A DNA stretch of 64,000 nt from Nilaparvata lugens (lineage: Eukaryota; Arthropoda; Insecta; Hemiptera; Delphacidae): contig NC_052504.1 of the NCBI RefSeq assembly GCF_014356525.2, forward strand, positions 61,491,637-61,555,636, written 5' to 3'. The position numbers were made by a program, and so were the translations under genes. The notes under the pieces are model-generated. The model was not told the DNA's origin and did not search any database. It saw only the letters and a program-made list of their open reading frames with translations. This document shows positions 55,261-64,000 of the stretch, one piece after another. How positions within the stretch are numbered: the stretch's first letter is position 1; each line of letters begins with the position of its first letter.

Positions 55261-56924
55261 AACATACAAACAAACACACAAACAGACATTCATTTTTTTA
55301 TAAATAGATTTCCATTCGGCTCAAACAAAAGCCTCTTTAAATGAAGGTAGAATGATAAGGATTCAGTTCTGTTGTTTTAACATTTTTTTCAAATCACTTT
55401 CAAAAAGTTCATGTAGTACCTACTATTGTGTTTGATACACTTCTGGCGCTATCATAGTTTCACCACTATTCTGTTCCACAATCCTATCTCTTGCAGTCGT
55501 TAACTATATCTATAATAATTATATAAAGTGAAGAGCTAGCTGGCTTATGCACGTACGGGATAGGAAAATTATGTTTGACGCATCATCACGTCTGAACCAC
55601 TGGACTAATTAACTTGGAATTTTGCTTATAGCGTTGTCTATTAATAATAAAGCTTAATTTACAACTAGCTTACCCAGCGAACTTCGTACCGCCAATGTAT
55701 CTCATGTTACACTTGACTTTATTTGGTGAATCATGAAATTCATCTGACAATCAACATGTTCATTTACATCTCAATACGGACTTCCTATGTGTTTAGTCAT
55801 GCAGCATTCATTATTCCGAAAACATATTATTCTTCTCAATCAATTGGTAGTAATATCTATCAGTAAAATTTTAAATTTGAAAAAAATGTTATATCAGTGT
55901 TTCATAGAAAAATATTCAATGTTTTCATAGCTGTAGATTGTCGATATATGGTCCAGGAAATATGCGATGTACGATGAATCACACAGAATTCCATATTCTT
56001 TCCATTTTAGGATGAATATAAGCTAAGCTAAATTCAAAAAATTGTAAATTATTCTTTCATTCTTCAGTAATTAATGAATGCAATATGAATACTATACAAT
56101 AAATATATACTCTCTTTCATTAGGTGAATAATTTTTTTCAACATTTTCCAGTTTCTCAATGATAGGGGAGTGATAATTATTGTATAGGTCTTCTAAGGAA
56201 CCATTATCAACAGCTGGTACCAATCAACTATACTTCAACTTCAAACTACCGTTTTAATACCAGTACACAATAATAATTTATCACAGGGTGATATGTTTAT
56301 TACAGCTGGTAACTTCAGATGCTAAATCATATTATCACAATATGATCTTGAATCATGATCATCTTTTCGTTCTTCAGTAGCCGCTCGGCCAAAAATTTCG
56401 AAAACATATGTCTGTAAAATTGATTAATAAATAATTATTATTAGCCCCCCTATTAAAATTTCTGTTCAGAAACCAACCCCAATATTCACACAACATATTC
56501 CTAAAGTTTCATGCCATTATGTCAAATATTTTTCAAGTCTACAGGGAACAAACAAACATACAAACAAACACACAAACAGACATTCATTTTTTTATAAATA
56601 GATTTCCATTCGGCTCAAACGAAAGCCTCTTTAAATGAAGGTAGAATGATAAGGATTCAGTTCTGTTGTTTTAACATTTTTTTCAAATCACTTTCAAAAA
56701 GTTCATGTAGTACCTACTATTGTGTTTGAGACACTTCTGGCGCTATCATAGTTTCACCACTATTCTGTTCCACAATCCTATCTCTTGCAGTCGTTAACTA
56801 TATCTATAATAATTATATAAAGTGAAGAGCTAGCTGGCTTATGCACGTACGGGATAGGAAAATTATGTTTGACGCATCATCACGTCTGAACCACTGGACT
56901 AATTAACTTGGAATTTTGCTTATA
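54336..56924. repeat. Tandem duplication, two nearly identical 1.29-kb units
   Basis: GCGTTGTCTATTAATAATAA starts at 54336 and again at 55631. Unit 1 ends and unit 2 starts at TTGCTTATA|GCG. Units of 1,295 and 1,294 bp differ at only a handful of positions (for example TTTGTATAGG against TTGTATAGG near 54875/56171, and CAAACAAAAGCC against CAAACGAAAGCC). Confidence 0.95.
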
Positions 56925-57050
56925 GATTCTTAATTAACCAAGGATGGTTATAGGCCTATTCTCAATTCTTCAAAATTTCATTACGTCAAGTTTTCATTTG
57001 GTCGAGTTTGAAAATAGATCCTTGCGAAGCACGGGTTCTTGCTAGTTGAT
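56925..57050 (+). repeat. 3' end of the same repeat family (GAAGCACGGGTTCTTGCTAGT)
   Basis: Follows unit 2 with ATTCTTAATTAACCAAGGAT and ends GCGAAGCACGGGTTCTTGCT. The end is an imperfect inverted match to AACTAGCTTACCCAGCGAAC at 54370 and 55665, so the two may be the termini of one element. Confidence 0.55.
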
Positions 57051-57195
57051 CATATGCATTTATCTGCATGTAGCTTTGACATCAACTTGCTGTTGCTTGT
57101 CGATTTGGATAATCCTACATTATATATCAACTTCTTAAATCAGAGCATGATAAATTGACATATCAACAATTTAATATATATTAATTTCTACAGTT

Positions 57196-57199
<4 letters not shown>

Positions 57200-57254
<55 letters not shown>

Positions 57255-57275
57255 ATATAATATATATATATATAT
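57200..57275. repeat. (TA)n microsatellite
   Basis: About 75 bases of alternating T and A with three phase breaks. Confidence 0.95.
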
Positions 57276-60200
57276 CTCAGGTTGCAAGATTCGGCACCTG
57301 ATGGAAATAGATAAATCAATTCATCCAATGAACCAGAGCTACATTATACTATTACAAATTATATTATAAAATCAATGATCATGTGAACATTAGTATTATT
57401 AGCTTAGAACTTAATATTCTTCCAATTGGTGTATCCTTTGATATATAAATTGACTCGTTCCTATTCAATGAAATATTTCTTATACAATTTTTAAGACTTG
57501 CGCAAGTATTTTTATTAATTTCTTAATTTTTTAAACCTTTCCGACGAGCTAGCTTTTATTTCTTATTTCACTCGAAGCACTGAGGGCGCCCTATTCTTAT
57601 TTCAACTACTTGTCACTCACGTGCTGGATTTTTTATAAGTTGCTGATGGCGATCCGAATTCCTCCTGGTAGTCCTGGATTATTGGTGGCCGAAGTCGTCT
57701 CTTCCAAGAGATTAAAAAATATTTAAATGACTTTTGCTTTACTATAGCATCACAAAGTCTTATGAAAAATTAATAATTTGATTAAACTTTAAGTCATTAA
57801 AAATTTACAGTATAATATATTGTGCTCTATAAATTTTGGTGACATTCCATGGTAGTGGTTGGCAGGCAAGTGGGCAAGTTCCACCTTCTTTTTCACAATT
57901 TTCATTTCCGACTTGCTAATTTACATAAAATTTAAATAATTCGTTACTACGCCATTCAAGGCTCAAATAGTTCGTGCCAATCTATTACATTATTACTTAT
58001 GTCACCCATCTGACATTATATCTTCTGTCTTCGGGCCATATCCAAAACATAAACTGAACAACAATAATTCATAAACTCTTATCATTTATAGAAATATATT
58101 TGAATCGGCTCACTATTACCGCCCATCAATTGCTACCACTTGATTGGTTCATGCAAATTTGTTACAGTATACATGCGCCTACGAACCTCCTACTTCCTTA
58201 ATACATTAATTTATTTTTATCTTTTTTAGGTTTTTAGTACATTTTTACATGCAATATAATTTTCTAAAGATTATAGGTTGTTTCTCACTTTACAACAATT
58301 AGCCATGTGCATTTTTAATTCCTCTAGTTGCATACCATTTGATTACAATAAATTTCTGCCAAGGTGTCTGGCTAGATTTTACGTTATGCGACTCAATCGA
58401 TCATTAGGTCGCCGATCAATAGATATTTTACGCCTAACCTCAAATTTTCAATACTTTATATAATATTATATAAGTAGCAAATTATTTCCATTTCTTTTCG
58501 GCCATTATAAATTTAGCCATGATACCTGATATTATCTAATCTTTAAAAATGTTATCGCATTTGGCGATATTAGCCTATTATTCCACTTAGACCTATAAAT
58601 TTCTTTCAAGTAGGGATTTTATTTACCCATCAGATTTTGATACGTTACATACTACAACTTGGTCTGTGAATAGAAGATTACTTTATTCTGTGATTCAGAA
58701 ACAGAGATTCTGTCCCAGAAAGAAAAATTATTTAAGATAGCTGGAAACCTTCCACTCGAGCCAGGCGAAAAACAGATTATAATGCCATCCACTGAACTCT
58801 TGAACATTGAAAAGGCGGAAAAAGCGAGAAATAAAGCAGTGACTGGTTGGAGCTGGAAGGGTCTAGTGATGTTTCTTGTTCCTTATTCCCGAGTTCACAA
58901 ACCCTCAGCACGAAATGAACAGATAGACGCTCGAGAGAGAGGGAACATAGTATAAGAGGTAGCGAACAGCAAAAAACTAAGAAGATAAGAACTGGAGTAC
59001 TGCACTAAATCATCGTATACGGTATCTGTTATCTACTAACCTTTACCTATTAGAACTATTAACTTTGCTTAACTAGTACAATGAGCAATATGGAGAAGGA
59101 GGATTGCATTCGAAATTGTAGGAAATTACTTAATAATTCTCTTTTACAGCAAACAGTTTCCAACACGAACTAATTAATCTACTCACTCTTTCTGGGATTC
59201 TTCTCAGTTTAATCTTCACTGATTTGGCAGTTTTTTCTCAGGAGAATCCTCTTCTATGGCTTTCTATTCTACATCATACAATTGATGAAGTTAACTGAAA
59301 CTCTAATAAAGTGACGAGTGTTAAAGCAATAAACGTTGTAATTGAAGGCTCACTGACCAATAATTTCAAGATGGTCCGGATAATGATTTTTGCATCCATT
59401 GCTAGAACGATAAACCGCTTCAACGGTTCTTGAAGAATCTTTTCCTCACATATCGACATGATTTTATGTTGATTTTTAAGACTTTGAATCGAAAAATCAA
59501 CTCAATGAACACTCTTGGTAATAATTGGTTCCATCAATAATCAATTAATAAATTGAACTATTCAATTATTTTCACCTTTCGCACAGTTATAGTTCTTTGA
59601 CAAAAATTCAACAAATCACTGAATCATTTGAGCCCAATGATATTCCAGTTTGTGAATATCCTTGCTTGTAAAATGACTATGATAAGTGACATAATCATCT
59701 ATCCAGCTTATAGCTATCCAGAAAATATAAAACGCTATTATAAAATTGATAATGATGTTTAAAACAATTGGTGCTGATTGTACTTACGTTGATTCAGTAA
59801 CAAGTCAGTAACATTCGACACTTGAGACATGCTACTTCAATAACGTCTAAATTTACAAACAAGATAGTATGCAATAATATTCATAACGCACCTTCAAAAT
59901 CAATTAAGAATGGAATGATTGATACGAATGAACTCACCTACTTCAGCAAAGATAGAATAATCCAATTCGAATATTCAAAACTGACCGGAGTAACACAAAG
60001 CCTTGCACAGGCGGTACTCTAACTATAACACTAGGCCTAAATGCGTTTTTATCAGTGGAGTTTTGAACATGTCTCCTCACAACGAACTGAATGAAGACTG
60101 GTACTGGATAGATTACAGTGGGTTAGTAGACACATGAACACGTGACTGACCTTGGTCTACACTTCGACTGACTTGATTAGATACTAGGCTACCACTACGG

Positions 60201-60560
60201 TACTTGTTCAGTCGTTTAATGCTATAAGTTTATCAACCAGCCGTATTTCTACAATGATTGTAGATTCTGAATTGGAAAAGGTAACGTTGATTTGTTTTCA
60301 AAATAAAGTTCGAAAAAATAAGTGTTCCAAAACAATTGATTAAGCTAATAGTTCGTCACTTGAGAATCCAGGCACATCAGTTATAAGGTACTCTCGAATG
60401 ATAAGCTCAAATAATCTATTAGTAAAATCGAAACTAGTAGTTATGCAAAATCATCAACACCATGTATCTATGTTGAGCATGAACTTTATTTATAACGCTT
60501 TAGTAAACAAGAAAAAATCACATAAATTCATGAATTTATCCTAAATACAATTAGGTATTG
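57276..60560. other. Intergenic, no gene recognised
   Basis: 3.3 kb, AT-rich. Small open frames on both strands show no family pattern. Confidence 0.5.
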
Positions 60561-61109
60561 AGCTGCGTTTACACCGGAGTTGATAACACGAGTTATTAAC
60601 AAAAAGTTATTAAATTGACTGAATCGTCAAAAATTTCTCTTGACAAAAGTTAATAACTCATGTTTCTAACAGAAAATTTCTTGTTATTAACAAGATCTTG
60701 TTATCAATATAATTGACTTCCATATGATTTCATTTAACGAGAGTTGCTTGATATGATATAACAGACGGAATAAAAAGCAAAAATCTGGTGTGGCGTACTC
60801 ACACAACTTTCTTTGCCGTTATGGAAATTTATGCAAAGATCTAAGCCAGCTGGTGACAGGACTATAACGCTGGAGACACAGTGGACACGAGGTCTGCTAT
60901 CTCTTCATAGTGAATGATTTAATAGGATCAACAGTTTGCAATTGAAATAATAACATTTTCTAGAATTTCGAGCTTATTTTAAATTTTACTTGAAAAATGT
61001 TACTGAACATTAATTGTGGATTTTCATGCTCAATCTTTTCCATTTGGATTTTTTTGTTCAATTTGTATCTGAAGCCTAATAATTGGAAATCTAAAATCAA
61101 ACTTTACCT

Positions 61110-61516
<407 letters not shown>

Positions 61517-61570
61517 CATGTGTGTGATCATTAAAATAATGATCTCCATCTGATCTTATGTAAATAAATT

Positions 61571-61944
61571 ATAATGTGTTTACACCAGAGTTTAAAACAA
61601 AAGTTTTCAACATAAGTTGATAACATTTTCTTTTGGCTGCTAGTTTTGTTATCAACAAAAGTTAATAACTATGTCTCGTGTTTTGTCTGCAGCTGTAGTT
61701 ATTAGGGAACAGCTGTAGTTGTAGGGTAGGGATGCTGGGTGAGGGTGATGCGGGGAAGATAATAACCTGTTATTAACAAAAGTTACCGACTCTTGATGGA
61801 TAACATAAGAGTTGTTAATAACAATGAATTTTCTGTTGAAAACACGTGTTATCAACTTTTTTCAAGAAAATTTTTGTCGATTCAGTCAAGTTGACAACTT
61901 TCTATCAATAACTCATGTTATCAACTCCGGTGTAAATGCAACTC
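61571..61944. mobile_element. Smaller element with diverged GTGTTTACACCAGAGTT ends
   Basis: TGTGTTTACACCAGAGTT (61576) and CAACTCCGGTGTAAATGCAA (ending about 61942) are inverted. The interior repeats AAAGTTAATAAC / GTTATTAACAAAAGTTA. Confidence 0.65.
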
Positions 61945-62036
61945 AACATGATATTATTAACTTTTGTAATAATTAACATCAGTTGATAACAAAAATGTTA
62001 AAAACTTGTGTTATTAACTCCGGTGTAAACGCAGCT

Positions 62037-63800
62037 TTAGAATTGGGATTCTAGCAAACGATAAAAGTGGATTAGTTATTTGTGCAACTAGTGCGCAAAG
62101 TGACAGTTTGCCGCACCGAAAGAAGCGTTTACTCGCCTACGGCTCGGGCGGAATGGTTTTTGAGTGCAGCAGAGGAACTTTGTGCACATATTTCACATTA
62201 AATTCTTCCTACAGTTACCATTTAATGTAAAAAATAGGTAATTGAAGGTAAAAATGTCTCATAATTCATCAATTTTTTTGAGCGTTATATTATTGTGGCA
62301 CTTCAATTGCTTATTATGAAGTATTGCATTCATTACACACATAAATGTTCAGAAGTTAATAGAAATGACAATAGACGTGATATTTCAGAGTTATCCAGGT
62401 GTCAATTATTCTTATCCCATCTACAAAAAATCATAAATTATTACTATAATGAAGATTATAATAACAAAATAATAATATGATTGATGTTGAAAAATTATTC
62501 CTTTCCACATAGGTATGAAATGATATAGTTTTACTCATTTTGCTTTGGATCTAGTATTCACAGGGTTTTCTAACTTACCTTTTTTGGAGAGTAAAAGTGG
62601 AATTCAAATATTCTTCTTTCTTGTATGTTAATTTTTTTTCTTCAATTATGAGTCAATTTTATGAGCTATCGCTGCTGCCTACTATTGTGTCTCACTTCCA
62701 CAATCACATTCAACACTATCCACATCCATTTTTTACATAAATTATTACGAAAATCAAATAATAAACAACAAATTTGCATTCAAAATACGCGCCAACGGCT
62801 GATTTGAATGATGGAGGTATGAAGAACCGAAAGGCGCGCGACCTAGCGGAAAAAAAACTACGTTCGTTCCATCTTTCCAACTATCTATCTAAAAACAATT
62901 TCCAGAAATTATTTTAGATTTACGGTCTCAAATTACGAAAAAATGCTCAAAGTAGCCTAAAAATATTAATAAAAATAACATGGACACCAGAGAATTTTGA
63001 TTGTAGTTTTTTTTATTCACATCAATATCAATGAACGGTAATTATTTAACCTCAAAATTCAAATTTCATAATGTGTATTTGCTAGAGTACATTTCTCATT
63101 GCTTGCAGTTGCAATAATAATTATCAATAGAAAAGAAACATTATTTATTATTAAATGATGAGAAGTAATTATTAAATTATGTTTTACATGAACATTATTC
63201 TTTTTTGGATTCCTAGAATGAGATTCTATCATAAATGTAGCCATTGAAATGATTCTCATCCAAACACAGTCATTCTAACCAACTTAATTTTGGCTTTCGC
63301 GTACCATTCATCCATATAACCCACTAACTATTTTGTGTTGCCATGTTGCAAATCTGGAGTACGCAAAGTAAACACTTTGCGCACTAGTGCGGAAAAGTGA
63401 TTCTTTGCGTTCTGTAATCAGTGCAGGAATGGTCACTTTTCAAGGTAACTGTAGGAAAAGTATATTAATTTACATTCTTATCCAGTTCTGATGATTATAG
63501 ATGATTTTGTTTCAAAAGAGATATTCTACTGAATTATTTCAAACACAAGCAGCTGATTCCCGAGGTTGTAATTATTATTTTTCACTATTTATCATGTAAC
63601 TTGCAGCTGGCAGTCACTGAATTTTTCAAGCATTCCGTATTATGTTTTTGTTGGTCGCAGCTATTGATAGCAAATGGTGGCACACCATTCAGCCGCTATC
63701 CTCGACCTTAAAATTCCTGAGAAGCCAAAATACGTTCTTTCGACTACTTTTCAAAACTGGCAAAAAAATTCAATTATTTCTGAAGAACTTTCACGCCTCC
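62037..63800. other. Intergenic with a weak inverted pair
   Basis: ACTAGTGCGCAAAGTG at 62087 and CACTTTGCGCACTAGT at 63373 are perfect inverted 16-mers 1.3 kb apart. Both lie near TTCCTACAGTTACC (or its complement). No coding content. Confidence 0.4.
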
Positions 63801-63804
63801 ACCA

Positions 63805-64000
63805 CCCACTTATCTTTTGAAATATAAAAAGTTTCTAGCATGTCAGAAATTTCATGTTTTCTGCTCGAATTGTCTCGACATTGACAAACATAATCATTAA
63901 TTGAAAAATAACTATCGGTCGCATAAATGACTCAGATACCAATAGAAAGGGGACTTTCTCCTAGTTAATTATATATCAAATTATTATGCATTACAACGCC
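63805..64000 (-). repeat. Interspersed repeat copy truncated by the window end
   Basis: The minus strand matches 24890-25075: CCTTTCTATTGGTATCTGAG, TTAATTAATGATTATGTT-like and CGAGCAGAAAACATGAAATT. It probably continues beyond 64000. Confidence 0.75.

Overview
This is a nuclear, AT-rich insect window: multi-exon genes with GT-AG introns of 0.4 to 9 kb, dense transposable elements, tRNA-derived SINE-like units and long microsatellites. The repeat at about 61,110-61,516 and the frequent TAGGCCTA-type octamers resemble what I remember from delphacid planthoppers (Hemiptera). That species-level placement is an inference, not a sequence match.

Layout. From 1 to about 5.2 kb there is a decayed DJR-like/uncharacterised ORF (1-340, +), an unidentified 91-codon ORF (784-1059, -) and the first coding exon (4949-5200, -) of a DUF1989/urea-carboxylase-associated (YcgI-like) gene. 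The rest of that gene is not visible. Head to head with it, and 1.17 kb away, starts the only complete host gene: a 12-exon gene at 6357-38001 (+), inferred 935 aa. It encodes IQ and AAA domain-containing protein 1 (IQCA1/DRC11), a subunit of the axonemal nexin-dynein regulatory complex. All 12 exons join in frame. Its P-loop is degenerate.

The introns of DRC11 are a mobile-element depot. Intron 3 holds a deleted BEL/Pao LTR retrotransposon (10657-18096, 413-bp LTRs). Its reverse-transcriptase region is interrupted by a 4.4-kb foldback-like element (12080-16471) with roughly 1-kb inverted arms built from tandem 351-bp units. Intron 5 holds an 89-bp tandem duplication, a degenerate minisatellite, a relic Harbinger-like element and a 0.63-kb palindrome. 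Intron 6 has a Helentron-like piece and a small TIR element. Intron 8 has a tRNA-derived SINE and a hairpin element. Intron 11 contains a nearly intact pogo/Tigger-type transposase (35313-37387) followed by a MITE.

From 38.0 to 64.0 kb I see no host gene, only repeats. A 2.1-kb repeat occurs twice in inverted orientation (about 43525-50482 and 53145-55260), with a third, truncated copy at 51009-51570. The left copy is interrupted by a 4.87-kb CR1/Jockey-group LINE on the minus strand (44760-49627) that has ORF1, endonuclease and reverse transcriptase broken by frameshifts. The right copy runs into a very recent 1,295-bp tandem duplication (54336-56924). Further right are long AT and AC microsatellites, a 1.48-kb element with 21-bp perfect terminal inverted repeats that carries a second, similar element inside it, and a truncated repeat at the window end that matches 24890-25075.
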